64,000 nucleotides of DNA from Microvirga lenta. Its GTDB lineage: Bacteria > Pseudomonadota > Alphaproteobacteria > Rhizobiales > Beijerinckiaceae. Location of the stretch: contig NZ_JAJBBR010000004.1 in NCBI RefSeq assembly GCF_020532555.1, forward strand, positions 496,001-560,000. Direction: 5' to 3'. The notes under the pieces are model-generated. The model was not told the origin of the DNA. It was given only the letters and a program-made list of their open reading frames with translations, and did not search any database. Of this stretch, positions 8,837-17,448 are shown in pieces; within the stretch, counting starts at the first letter, position 1; every line of letters begins with the position of its first letter. Made by a program: the position numbers and the translations under genes.

Positions 8837-10777
8837 ATGGTTGATTCTCAACTAGGAGACTCGAAAAGGATCGTTCCTGCTGCATCAACGGGAGTTGAGC
8901 GGGAAGTCGCTCTCGGACAGGCAGACGACACCCCCTCCAGTCTGGCAGGACGGTTCGTCCGCCAAAGCAGCGGCCGAGATGCAGTAATCGAGCCGGGCGC
9001 CAGCGTTACGCAAGAGCTCTATCTGCTCTTTCGGGACATGCTGCGCGGCTCCAAAGGGTGGCCGATGCTGCGCCTGACGATTGCGATCGTGGTCGTGCTC
9101 GTCGGCAACATGTTCGGTCAGGTCCGGCTGAATGAATGGAACGGTGCCTTTTTCGATGCCGTTGAAAACAGAAACTCCACGGCATTCATCAATCAGCTCG
9201 GGGTTTTCCTTGTCATCATCGCAGTCCTGCTGACGCTCGTGGTGGCGCAGACCTGGCTGCAGGAGCGCCTCAAGATCCGCCTGCGCGAACGCCTGACGCA
9301 GGTTCTCCTCGATGTCTGGCTGAAGCCGAACAGGGCCTATCAGCTCGGCCTGGTGGGCAGGGCAGGCGCGCAACCCGATCAGAGGATGCAGGAAGATTGT
9401 CGCCTGTTCTCGGAATTCACGACCGAGCTGGGCGTTGGAATGCTGCAATCGTTCCTTCTGCTAGTCAGCTTCATCGGAGTGCTTTGGACTCTGTCGTCCT
9501 ATGCGACCTTCGAATTTCGAGGGCAGGAAGTGGTGATCCCGGGCTACATGGTCTGGGTCGCCATCGGCTATGCGGGGATCGGATCGGGCTTGACCTGACT
9601 CGTGGGGCGCCCCCTGATCCGCCTCAATACGGAGCGCTACGCCCGAGAGGCAGATCTGCGCTTCGCTCTGGTGCGGGTGAACGAAAGTTCGGAAAGCGTC
9701 GCGCTTTATTCTGGAGAGCCGGACGAGCGGCGGAACCTCGACGGTTTCGTCGAAGCGGTTCTCACCGCGACGCGCCGGCTTTCAGGAGCGCTCGCCCGTC
9801 TCACCTGGATCACATCGGGCTATGGCTGGCTTGCCATCGTCGTGCCGATCCTTGCCGCCGCTCCCGGCTATTTCAGCGGCAGACTCTCGTTCGGCGAGAT
9901 GATGATGGTCGTCGGCGCCTTCAATCAGGTACAGGCGGCGCTACGATATTTCGTTGACAATTTTCCCAAGATTGCCGATTGGCGCTCCGCGGTCTTGCGG
10001 GTCGCAACCTTTCGGCAGGCGGCGCTCGATCTGGACGATGTCGCGGCCGAAAGCAGGCGCATCGAGATCTCCCCCCATCCCAGCGGATGGCTGAGCTTCG
10101 AAGGACTTTCAATCGCCCTCAGCGATGGCAGCATCATCATCGAGGATGGGACTGCGGAAGTGCGACCGGGGGAGCGAGTGCTGATCGTCGGCGAGTCCGG
10201 CTCGGGCAAGAGCACGCTTTTCCGGGCCATAGCGGGCCTTTGGCCATGGGGCTCCGGCACCATACGCATACCGACTCCGGAAAGCATGATGTTCCTGCCG
10301 CAGCGCCCCTATCTTCCGCTGGGGACCTTGCGTGCGGCAGTGTCCTATCCCGCGGCTCCCGGAACGTTCGATGAGGCCACGGTCAAGGCCGCCCTGGAGC
10401 GTTGCATGCTCGGCGATTTTGCGGAGGCCCTGGACCGCAATGATCGGTGGGACAGGACCCTCTCGCTCGGACAGCAGCAACGTGTGGCCTTCGCGCGAGT
10501 GCTGCTGCACAAGCCAGCATGGGTTTTCATGGACGAGGCGACCTCAGCCCTCGACGATGACAGCCAAGCTGCCATGCTCTCCCTGTTCGAGAGCGAGCTT
10601 GCCGGCGCATCGATCCTCTCCATCGGGCATCGCCCGGGGCTCGAGGAGTTCCACAGCCGGACCCTTCATATCCGGAAAACCAAGGAGGGGGCGGTGCTGT
10701 TGGCACGCCAACCGTCTCAACCGCAGCGGATCATCCCCTCCTGGGTTCATTGGCTACATCGCCGCCTCATTCCCTGA
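8837..10777 (+). pseudogene. SbmA/BacA-like fused ABC transporter interrupted by an in-frame TGA
   Basis: One 646-codon frame is broken only by TGA at 9596-9598. The first half (253 aa) is the ABC_membrane_2/SbmA_BacA-type membrane domain. The second half, in the same frame, continues that domain (GRPLIRLNTERYAREADLRF) and ends with an ATPase: Walker A GESGSGKST, signature LSLGQQQR, Walker B VFMDEATSALD. A single change TGG to TGA would explain the stop, and the family sequence flows straight across it. A GTG at 9602 could restart the second half. In intact form the protein would be a homodimeric inner-membrane transporter of the YddA/BacA type (peptides, fatty acids or cobalamin-like cargo in relatives). 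It may be a recent pseudogene, a read-through gene or a sequencing error. Confidence 0.75.
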
Positions 10778-10799
10778 ATGGAAAAAAGGCGGAGACTTC

Positions 10800-11096
10800 T
10801 CAGGTTTCCTCGGTATCGTCCGGATCCGTCACGTCGACAAGGAACATGATGAGAGGACCGTCATCGTCGTCCGCATCGTCATCCTCGTCGAGATCCGCAT
10901 CCTCGAATTCCTCGACCTCCTGAGCCGAGGCGGGTCTGATGTTGAGGGTTGCAAAGCCGTCCCAAAGCGGGGCGCCGTCGCTCTCGAGGATTTTCAGATC
11001 TTCCTTGAACTCCTCGCTCATGAAGAGTTCCCGTGCTTCGTCCTCGGCGGCATTCGTCACCGCGACAGGCTTGTCGCTGATCGTCAAAGTAAACAT
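10800..11096 (-). CDS. Small acidic protein, unknown function
   Basis: The product is 98 aa. The ATG at 11096 follows AAGGA at good spacing; the frame extends upstream without family-like sequence. The N-terminal half (MFTLTISDKPVAVTNAAEDE) looks like a compact alpha/beta fold. The C terminus has a run of Asp/Glu (about 70-83) and then a short hydrophobic strand. The acidic tail suggests a DNA mimic, a metal binder or a soluble partner of a basic protein, but this is guesswork. It converges with the broken ABC transporter. Confidence 0.6.
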   Translation of the reverse strand: MFTLTISDKPVAVTNAAEDEARELFMSEEFKEDLKILESDGAPLWDGFATLNIRPASAQEVEEFEDADLDEDDDADDDDGPLIMFLVDVTDPDDTEET

Positions 11097-11492
11097 GCAT
11101 GATCCTTTCGATCGAATGATTGGAATTCCAGATAGCGCCCTGTCCCCCGTTCCGCCAGTCTCCCGTCTCCCGCTCAGGGCAAGCAAAGCTCTCCTTCAAA
11201 GTCCGACAGGTACAACTCACTCCTGTGCGGAAAGCAATTGACGTGCCCGTGCCCTGCCGTTTTAGTTGATGAAAGTAACGCTAGGGGAGCGTAGCGCGAT
11301 CCCAACAAAAACAGGCTTGGGACGAGACTGCGCCTGGAGGAAGTGCATGGGGCTCCTGTCTTTGCCTTGGCGCCATGGGCTGCGCCTACGTCAAGCGCCG
11401 GTCTCAGCTGGGTGCCTCCTTTTCCGCTCTGACACGCCGCACCTTCTCCGGTTTATTTCCTCCATCGATCCAAGTGGCAGGACATCACGCCG
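11097..11492. other. Divergent regulatory gap with a 6-bp dyad
   Basis: This 396-nt gap separates the acidic protein from the sugar-acid dehydratase. The only structure I see is the inverted repeat TCCCAA / TTGGGA at 11300-11322 (11-nt spacer), possibly a regulator site for the dehydratase. No ORF here is convincing. Confidence 0.4.
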
Positions 11493-13220
11493 ATGAAAAA
11501 GCCGGAAGACCTTCGAAGTGCACGATGGTTCGCTCCTGACGATCTGCGCGGTTTCGGCCATCGTTCGCGCATCATGCAGATGGGATACGCCCCTGAAGAT
11601 TGGGTCGGTCGCCCCATTATCGCGGTCATCAACACATGGTCGGATATCAATCCATGCCATGCCCACTTCAAGCACCGCGTGGAGGATATCAAACGAGGCG
11701 TGTTTCAGGCCGGAGGATTTCCGATAGAGCTGCCGGCCCTTTCCCTGGCAGAGAACTTCGTCAAGCCGACGACCATGCTCTATCGCAATATGCTGGCCAT
11801 GGATACGGAAGAGTTGATCCGCTCCCACCCCGTGGACGGGGTCGTTCTCATGGGCGGTTGCGATAAGACTACGCCTGGTCTCCTTCTGGGAGCAACCAGT
11901 GCAGGCATTCCGGCGATCTTCGTTCCTGCCGGCCCAATGCTCCGTGGAAACTGGAAAGGCAAGGTTCTCGGGTCCGGCTCGGATGCCTGGAAATTTTGGG
12001 ACGAGCGCCGGGCGGGAAACATCACGCAAGCCGACTGGGTTGGCGTGGAGGGGGGTATCGCCCGCAGCTACGGTCACTGCATGACCATGGGCACCGCGAG
12101 CACCATGACGGCGATTGCAGAGGCCATTGGCATGACCCTGCCTGGCGCGTCGTCGATCCCGGCTGCCGATGCCGGCCACATCCGCATGTGCGCCGAGGCC
12201 GGCAGGCGGATCGTCGGCATGGTGTGGGAGGACCTGAAGCCCGCCGACATCTTGACCCGCGAGGCATTCGAGAATGCCATTGCCGTCGCCATGGCGATGG
12301 GCTGTTCTACCAATGCGGTCATTCATCTCATCGCCCAGGCGCGTCGGGCCGGTCACGACATCGGCCTGGAGGACTTCGAGATCGCCAGCCGCAAGGTCCC
12401 TGTGATCGCGAACGTCCGTCCAAGTGGCGCCGAGTACCTGATGGAGGACTTCTACTATGCCGGAGGGCTCCGGGCTCTGATGGCCAGGATCCGCGACAAG
12501 CTCCATTTGGACGTCCTGACCGTCACGGGACGAACTCTCGGCGAGAATATTGCCGGCGCCGAAGTCTACAATGACGATGTCATCCGTGCGGTCGAGAATC
12601 CCATCTACGAGGAGGGGGCCCTTGCCGTCCTCAAGGGCAATCTTGCTCCAGATGGCTGCGTTATGAAACCGAGCGCCTGCGAACCGCGTCTGCGAAGGCA
12701 CTCCGGGCCTGCTCTGGTCTTCGACGACTATCCCTCTCTCAAGGCTGCTGTCGACGATGAGAATCTGGACGTTACTGCGGATCACATCCTCGTCCTTCGC
12801 AACGCCGGACCGCAGGGCGGGCCGGGGATGCCTGAATGGGGGATGCTTCCGATCCCGAAGAAGCTGATAAAGCAAGGCGTGCGCGACATGCTCCGGCTCT
12901 CCGATGCCCGGATGAGCGGTACGAGTTACGGCGCCTGCATACTGCATGTCTCTCCTGAGGCTTATGTGGGCGGCCCACTCGCTCTCGTGCGTACGGGCGA
13001 CATCATCTCCGTCGATATCCCGGCCCGTCGCATCACCCTCGAGGTTTCGGAGGAGGAACTCGAAATGAGGCGTGCCCTGCTGCCGACTCCGCAACCGCGT
13101 TTCGAGCGCGGTTACGGCTGGATGTTTGCGAAACACATCCGCCAAGCCCACGAGGGGTGCGATTTCGACTTCCTCGAAACAGGTTTCGGTGCACCTGCGG
13201 GAGAGCCGGCCATCTTCTGA
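11493..13220 (+). CDS. IlvD/Edd-family sugar-acid dehydratase (L-arabinonate dehydratase-like)
   Basis: The product is 575 aa, matching the sugar-acid branch of the IlvD/Edd family. Three cysteines expected to hold the [2Fe-2S] cluster are present: Cys55 (DINPCHAH), about Cys123 (MGGCDKTTPG) and about Cys196 (SYGHCMTMGT). The catalytic Ser region is DARMSGTSYGACILHVSPEA. The best-known relative is Rhizobium L-arabinonate dehydratase, which turns aldonic acids into 2-keto-3-deoxy acids; D-xylonate or another aldonate is possible. The next gene (RraA family) starts 14 nt after the stop with a strong ribosome site, so they form an operon in a sugar-acid catabolic region. Confidence 0.88.
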   Translation: MKKPEDLRSARWFAPDDLRGFGHRSRIMQMGYAPEDWVGRPIIAVINTWSDINPCHAHFKHRVEDIKRGVFQAGGFPIELPALSLAENFVKPTTMLYRNMLAMDTEELIRSHPVDGVVLMGGCDKTTPGLLLGATSAGIPAIFVPAGPMLRGNWKGKVLGSGSDAWKFWDERRAGNITQADWVGVEGGIARSYGHCMTMGTASTMTAIAEAIGMTLPGASSIPAADAGHIRMCAEAGRRIVGMVWEDLKPADILTREAFENAIAVAMAMGCSTNAVIHLIAQARRAGHDIGLEDFEIASRKVPVIANVRPSGAEYLMEDFYYAGGLRALMARIRDKLHLDVLTVTGRTLGENIAGAEVYNDDVIRAVENPIYEEGALAVLKGNLAPDGCVMKPSACEPRLRRHSGPALVFDDYPSLKAAVDDENLDVTADHILVLRNAGPQGGPGMPEWGMLPIPKKLIKQGVRDMLRLSDARMSGTSYGACILHVSPEAYVGGPLALVRTGDIISVDIPARRITLEVSEEELEMRRALLPTPQPRFERGYGWMFAKHIRQAHEGCDFDFLETGFGAPAGEPAIF

Positions 13221-13234
13221 TTCCGGAGGAGAAC

Positions 13235-13954
13235 ATGACCCCACTGAGCCCCGCCACCCGCGAGAAACTCAAGACTGTCAGCGTGGCAACCCTTTGCACT
13301 GCCCTTTATAAACGCGGCTTACGCAACCAGTTCATCCAGGATGTTCATCCGCTCAACCCTCACGCCGGCACGATGGTGGGGGAGGCTTTCACGCTCCGCT
13401 ACATTCCGGCCCGCGAGGACCTGAACCCGATCAGCGTTTTTCAGGATCGCTCCCACCCGCAGCGCAAAGCCGTCGAGGAATGCCCCCCTGGCGCAGTCAT
13501 GGTCATTGACAGTCGCAAGGATCCTCGAGCTGCGTCGGCCGGTGGTATTCTGGTTTCCCGTCTTATGAAGCGCGGCGTTGCGGGTATCGTCACCGACGGT
13601 GGCTTTCGCGACTCGCCGGAGATCGCGAAACTCGGCATTCCTGCCTATCACAACCGCCCTTCCTCTCCGACCAATCTCACTTTGCACCAGGCCGTCGATA
13701 TCAACGTTCCGATTGGTTGCGGCGATGTTCCAGTCTGGCCGGGTGACATCGTCGTCGGGGACGGGGAGGGGGTGGTCGTTATTCCCGCCCACCTTGCGGA
13801 GGAGATTGCCACGGAGGCAGTCGAGATGACGGCATTCGAAGACTTCGTTGCCGAGGAGGTTTTGAACGGACGGTCCATTCTCGGCCTCTACCCTCCGACA
13901 GATCCGCAGACGCATACGGACTTTTCAGCATGGCGAAGGGCGAATAACCGCTGA
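13235..13954 (+). CDS. RraA-family protein (aldolase/decarboxylase-like)
   Basis: The product is 239 aa. GGAGGAG precedes ATG 13235; the longer upstream frame overlaps the dehydratase. The family core is clear: GTMVGEAFTLRY near the N terminus and VTDGGFRDSPEI with the R-D-x2-E metal/substrate motif of 4-hydroxy-4-methyl-2-oxoglutarate aldolases, followed by IGCGDVPVWPGDIVVGDGEG. Family members include the RNase E regulator RraA and class II pyruvate aldolases or oxaloacetate decarboxylases. Next to an aldonate dehydratase, a role in cleaving or processing a 2-keto-3-deoxy acid is more likely than RNA regulation. The substrate is inferred only from context. Confidence 0.85.
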   Translation: MTPLSPATREKLKTVSVATLCTALYKRGLRNQFIQDVHPLNPHAGTMVGEAFTLRYIPAREDLNPISVFQDRSHPQRKAVEECPPGAVMVIDSRKDPRAASAGGILVSRLMKRGVAGIVTDGGFRDSPEIAKLGIPAYHNRPSSPTNLTLHQAVDINVPIGCGDVPVWPGDIVVGDGEGVVVIPAHLAEEIATEAVEMTAFEDFVAEEVLNGRSILGLYPPTDPQTHTDFSAWRRANNR

Positions 13955-13975
13955 CGAGTCCCTGAAGATGCGCAT

Positions 13976-14018
13976 GGCTCTGACAGGTTGCTCAAGAGCC
14001 TTTCAACCGCTCCGGCGC
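13976..14018. terminator. Nested inverted repeats between convergent genes
   Basis: GGCTCT / AGAGCC and the overlapping GGTTG / CAACC can fold in the 65-nt gap between the RraA-family gene and the convergent small gene. No T-run, so weak evidence. Confidence 0.25.
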
Positions 14019-14019
14019 A

Positions 14020-14310
14020 TCATTCCGGCTCGGCGTGGTCCGACAGAACCTTCAGGAGTTCGAGGCACTTTTCCGCCACGACGTCCGGCACTCTCTTGTC
14101 GCCATCGTAGTGCCGCATGGCAACGGCGCTCGCCTGCTCGAAGAGGTCGCTCATATTGCCCGAAATGAAATATCGGGAGGTTGGAAAATCGACTTTCTTC
14201 CTGCTCTGCCGGCTGTTGGCTTTGGGCGAGGGTCCATGTTTGAACAGAGCCAGAACCTCACATTCCGCAGTGCCTTTCTTGAGGCTCTCGAATGCGATGA
14301 TCTCAGCCAT
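14020..14310 (-). CDS. Small hypothetical protein
   Basis: The product is 96 aa (MAEIIAFESLKKGTAECEVL at the start), with a basic middle (residues about 28-42) and an acidic helical C terminus. GGGAG lies upstream of ATG 14310. No signal peptide, membrane helix or known motif. The N-terminal MAEIIAFESLKKG resembles short alphaproteobacterial hypothetical proteins. Function unknown. Confidence 0.55.
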   Translation of the reverse strand: MAEIIAFESLKKGTAECEVLALFKHGPSPKANSRQSRKKVDFPTSRYFISGNMSDLFEQASAVAMRHYDGDKRVPDVVAEKCLELLKVLSDHAEPE

Positions 14311-14512
14311 GGACCTACTCCCAAACTCGACTGTTTCTCACAATCCTTTACTCATTTCCGAGGCGAAGGTTCCAACTATTTGGTGGTAGAATCGGCCCTC
14401 CCACGGCCCTTATTCAGAGGCTTTTTACAGGCGCGCACGGCCGGACATGATAGGTGAACGCATCCCACACCGGACCAGCTAGCCGGCCGCACTCAGAGTG
14501 CAGTCAGGAATG

Positions 14513-14716
14513 TCAGTGCTCGTCCGAAGGCTGGTCGGCGATACGTTTGATCTCGAATATCATCAGCGTGAGGAATGCCGAAAGCACGGTAATGGTGAGG
14601 ATGCTCGTGAGGAAGCCCGCGTTCACGCCGGATGCCGGTGAGACGAGGGCGAGTAGTACGAGAAATGGCAGGCCGAGCGTGATGGCGAGCACGGCGATGA
14701 CCGGACGTGGCAGCAT
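14513..14716 (-). CDS. Small two-helix membrane protein
   Basis: The product is 67 aa, almost entirely two transmembrane helices (about 5-25 and 31-53), with a short polar C terminus (KRIADQPSDEH). AGGAG stands 8 nt before ATG 14716. A longer frame reaches 14890, but its extra N terminus is not family-like. No function can be assigned. Confidence 0.6.
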   Translation of the reverse strand: MLPRPVIAVLAITLGLPFLVLLALVSPASGVNAGFLTSILTITVLSAFLTLMIFEIKRIADQPSDEH

Positions 14717-14899
14717 GAAGGTAACTCCTAGCAGGGAGAGCGGGACTATAGTGTCTCGGCAATAGGGGAGAAAATGCGGCCAAGAACCGCTGAGGCCAAG
14801 CAAATCCGGTATTCGAAAGATATAAGATAGCTTTGTGGCTGGATCGGCCAAGGCGATATGCCAGTGGCATGTGGCAGCCAGGCCTCTCATGTCGAGAAT

Positions 14900-15616
14900 T
14901 CAGTCCTTTCGGAAAACCTCGGGATTGGCGGCGGAGAAGCGCTCCAGTTCTTCCATGACCCCATCCAGGTGGGATTCCATGGCGCGTCGTGCTGCACGGG
15001 GGTTCCGTGACTCGATCGCTTCGAGCAGCTTCTGGTGCTCGAAAAGCGTTACCGCGTGGCGGCGCGGGGACGAAAGCAGGCGGCGCACCCGGTCGATATT
15101 GGCGCGGGACGCCTCGATCACGTTCGCTACCCGCGGCAATTCCAATCCATCGACGAGAAGGGTGTGGAACGACAGGTCGAGCAGATGGAAGCCGGCCCGA
15201 TCTCCCCGAGCGACAGCTTCCTGCTGAGCGGCGAGATTCTCATGAAGTGCCGTAAGGATGGACGGTGGCAGCCGTTGCGCCGCAATCTCCGCCACCATTG
15301 CTTCCAGGGCCCGGCGGATCAGCATGGCCTCTTTCACTTCATGTAGGCGAATTCGGGCTGCACGGGTGCCCCGCTGCGGCAGGATTTCGGCTAGCCCCTC
15401 GGTTGCCAAGCGGGACAGCGCCTCCGACACCGGAAACCGGGACACGCCGAGCCTGTCGCAGACGGCTGCCTTGTCGATGAATTCGCCGGGGGCGAAATCG
15501 AGGGTCACGATGGCCGCCCGAAGCGAGCTTTCCACCCGCTCGGACGTGTTTCCGCGTGTTCCACGATCCAAGGGAGAAAGAAAATCGTACTTTTTTCTCT
15601 TGTCCAGTATTCTCAT
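14900..15616 (-). CDS. GntR regulator, FadR/FCD subfamily
   Basis: The product is 238 aa. The winged HTH at about 25-90 includes GEFIDKAAVCDRLGVSRFPV and the wing LPQRGTRAARI. An all-helical FCD ligand domain (about 100-225) carries the metal/ligand His and Asp positions (FHLLDLSFHTLLVDG, LFEHQKLLEAIESR, AMESHLDGV). It lies divergent from dctP, and a perfect 12-bp palindrome sits 5 nt upstream of its start. It most likely represses itself and the TRAP/uxaA genes until a uronate or its catabolite binds. The ligand is inferred from neighbours only. Confidence 0.9.
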   Translation of the reverse strand: MRILDKRKKYDFLSPLDRGTRGNTSERVESSLRAAIVTLDFAPGEFIDKAAVCDRLGVSRFPVSEALSRLATEGLAEILPQRGTRAARIRLHEVKEAMLIRRALEAMVAEIAAQRLPPSILTALHENLAAQQEAVARGDRAGFHLLDLSFHTLLVDGLELPRVANVIEASRANIDRVRRLLSSPRRHAVTLFEHQKLLEAIESRNPRAARRAMESHLDGVMEELERFSAANPEVFRKD

Positions 15617-15620
15617 CAGA

Positions 15621-15632
15621 CTAACATGTTAG
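15621..15632. promoter_or_regulatory. Palindromic operator CTAACATGTTAG
   Basis: A perfect 12-bp palindrome lies in the divergent region between the GntR gene (start 15616) and dctP (start 15745). Size and position fit a FadR-subfamily GntR operator that could control both directions. Confidence 0.6.
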
Positions 15633-15744
15633 CTGAACCGCCAAGGCGACGCCATCAGCCTGTCGCGGTTTCCATGTGAGCGAATCCGCTCGCATCCACT
15701 CACGAACCGGCCGGAGAGCCGGAAACTCAGGGAGGAGTGCCTGC

Positions 15745-16740
15745 ATGTCATTTTTGACCCGCCGCCTTGCGTTCGGCCTCATCGCAACCGCAGCCCTCGT
15801 GGTTCCGGCGTTGCCTGCCAGTGCCCAAACGAAGCTGAAATTCGCACATGTGTACGAGGCCAGCGAGCCGTATCACAAGTGGGCTCTTTGGGCTGGAGAG
15901 GAGTTCAGCAAAAGAACCAACGGCAAATATGCCATCGAGGTCTTTCCGGCCTCATCTCTCGGTAAGGAGAGCGATATCAACGAGGGGCTTTCCCTCGGCA
16001 CGGTCGACATGATCTATACCGGTCAGCTCTTCGCCGGACGCGCCTACGGTCCTCTTGCCATTGGCGGCGCGCCCTACATGTTCCGCGACTTTGCTCATTG
16101 GGATGCCTTTCGCAAGTCAGACCTCTTCAAGGAGCTGGGCCAGGGTTACGAAAAGCGCACTGGCCATCAGGTCGTGAGCCTTACCTATTACGGCGAACGG
16201 CACGTCACCGCCAATAAGGACATCACGAAGCCGGAGGACATGAAGGGCCTGAAGATCCGAGTGCCCGACGCACCCCTTTATGCGATGTTCCCGAAGGCAG
16301 TCGGCGCCAATCCAACACCCATTGCTTTTGCCGAGGTCTACCTTGCTCTGTCACAAGGCGTGGTCGACGCTCAGGAGAACCCGCTCGTCACGATCCAGGC
16401 CAAGAAGTTTCACGAGGTTCAGAAGAACATCGTTCTGACAGGGCACATCACGGATGCGCTGCTGACCATCGTTTCAGGAGGAACGATGAAGCGACTTACG
16501 CCGGACGAGCAGAAGATCCTCTCAGAAATCCTGTCCCAAGCGGCGGATAACTGCACGAACGATATCGTCAAGATGGAGAAAGACCTCGTCGACTGGTTCA
16601 AGGGCGAGGGCAAGAACGTTGTTGCCGTCGATCGCAAGCCCTTCCGGGAAGCGGTGGTCAAGATGCATCTTGGCTCCGACGCAACGTGGGACAAGGCTGT
16701 CTATGATCGCCTTCAGGCGATTCAATCTCGCACCAACTGA
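15745..16740 (+). CDS. dctP: TRAP transporter solute-binding protein DctP
   Basis: The product is 331 aa. GGGAGGAG precedes ATG 15745; the signal peptide ends at PASAQT (about residue 27). It is a DctP-family periplasmic receptor, starting KLKFAHVYEASEPYHKWALW, with the family Arg in MKGLKIRVPDAP and Asn in VDAQENPLVT, which bind the carboxylate of the ligand. It delivers an organic or sugar acid to the DctQM membrane complex, driven by the sodium gradient. Followed by uxaA, so a hexuronate is the likely substrate. A strong hairpin after the gene separates it from dctQ. Confidence 0.95.
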   Translation: MSFLTRRLAFGLIATAALVVPALPASAQTKLKFAHVYEASEPYHKWALWAGEEFSKRTNGKYAIEVFPASSLGKESDINEGLSLGTVDMIYTGQLFAGRAYGPLAIGGAPYMFRDFAHWDAFRKSDLFKELGQGYEKRTGHQVVSLTYYGERHVTANKDITKPEDMKGLKIRVPDAPLYAMFPKAVGANPTPIAFAEVYLALSQGVVDAQENPLVTIQAKKFHEVQKNIVLTGHITDALLTIVSGGTMKRLTPDEQKILSEILSQAADNCTNDIVKMEKDLVDWFKGEGKNVVAVDRKPFREAVVKMHLGSDATWDKAVYDRLQAIQSRTN

Positions 16741-16754
16741 GTTGTGCCCCTCCG

Positions 16755-16778
16755 CCCTCTCCCCTTCCGGGGAGAGGG
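16755..16778 (+). terminator. Strong hairpin between dctP and dctQ
   Basis: A perfect 10-bp stem (CCCTCTCCCC / GGGGAGAGGG) with a TTCC loop sits in the 68-nt gap and has no T-run. It may act as a partial terminator or an mRNA 3'-end protector, letting the binding protein be made in excess over the permease. Similar GC-rich stems are dispersed repeats in many alphaproteobacterial genomes. Confidence 0.55.
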
Positions 16779-16808
16779 TTATCGAGCCACTGTCCAGCGA
16801 GGGACGAG

Positions 16809-17432
16809 ATGCCAGAGCTCAGTTCCAAGGAACAAAGAACCAGTATTTCCAGCGCGCCTGCCGCTCACCACGTGAGCGCGGCGTCGGAGCATTCGCACAA
16901 CGATGTGGATGTGCTCTTCGAGCAGTGGCAAGAGAAGGAGGCGCACGTCGACCTCTCGGACCTGCGGTGGTCGGATATCGTGGTATTTGCGATCTTCTGG
17001 GCACTTTTCGCGGTCGTCTTTCTCCAGTTCTGGACCCGTTACGTCCTCAACGACTCCCTCGGATGGACCGAGGAGATCGCTCGTTATCTTCTTGTTCTGG
17101 TAACATTCGTCGGCTCCATCACGGCCATGCGCAAGGGTTCGCATATCGCGGTGGAGGCGCTCCTTATCTTTCTGCCCCGCAAAGTGAAGCATGCCACGTT
17201 GGTAATGGTGGACGGGCTCGTGGCGCTCTTCTGCGGCGCGATGGCCTGGTATGCCTACCAACTTGGAGCCTTGGCGCCAGGCTATATGGTTTCCATCGAT
17301 ATCCCGAAAGCATACCTGTACTGGGCCGTCTCCGCAGCCTTGGCCGGCATGACGATTCATGCGGCCCTGCGGTTTGCTCGCCGCCTGCGCGGTCGAGGGG
17401 CAGACACGCCTCATGGCTTGATTCTCGATTGA
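16809..17432 (+). CDS. dctQ: TRAP transporter small permease DctQ
   Basis: The product is 207 aa. A hydrophilic N-terminal extension of about 55 residues precedes four membrane helices typical of DctQ (beginning about VVFAIFWALFAVVFLQFW), with the conserved SLGWTEEIARYLLVLVTFVG and MRKGSHIAVEAL. It pairs with DctM in the inner membrane. Ribosome site GAGGGACGAG before ATG 16809. It is separated from dctP by the GC-rich hairpin and from dctM by 16 nt. Confidence 0.92.
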   Translation: MPELSSKEQRTSISSAPAAHHVSAASEHSHNDVDVLFEQWQEKEAHVDLSDLRWSDIVVFAIFWALFAVVFLQFWTRYVLNDSLGWTEEIARYLLVLVTFVGSITAMRKGSHIAVEALLIFLPRKVKHATLVMVDGLVALFCGAMAWYAYQLGALAPGYMVSIDIPKAYLYWAVSAALAGMTIHAALRFARRLRGRGADTPHGLILD

Positions 17433-17448
17433 GCACGGAGAGAACGAC

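Noticed and set aside
6774..13220. ilvD and the second dehydratase as duplicated ilvD genes
   Set aside because: The second lacks the IlvD N terminus, has the shorter sugar-acid layout (575 aa) and lies in a sugar-acid operon; different function.
11391..13244. 617-codon minus-strand frame antisense to the sugar-acid dehydratase
   Set aside because: Shadow of a real gene; His/Arg/Gly-rich translation without domains.
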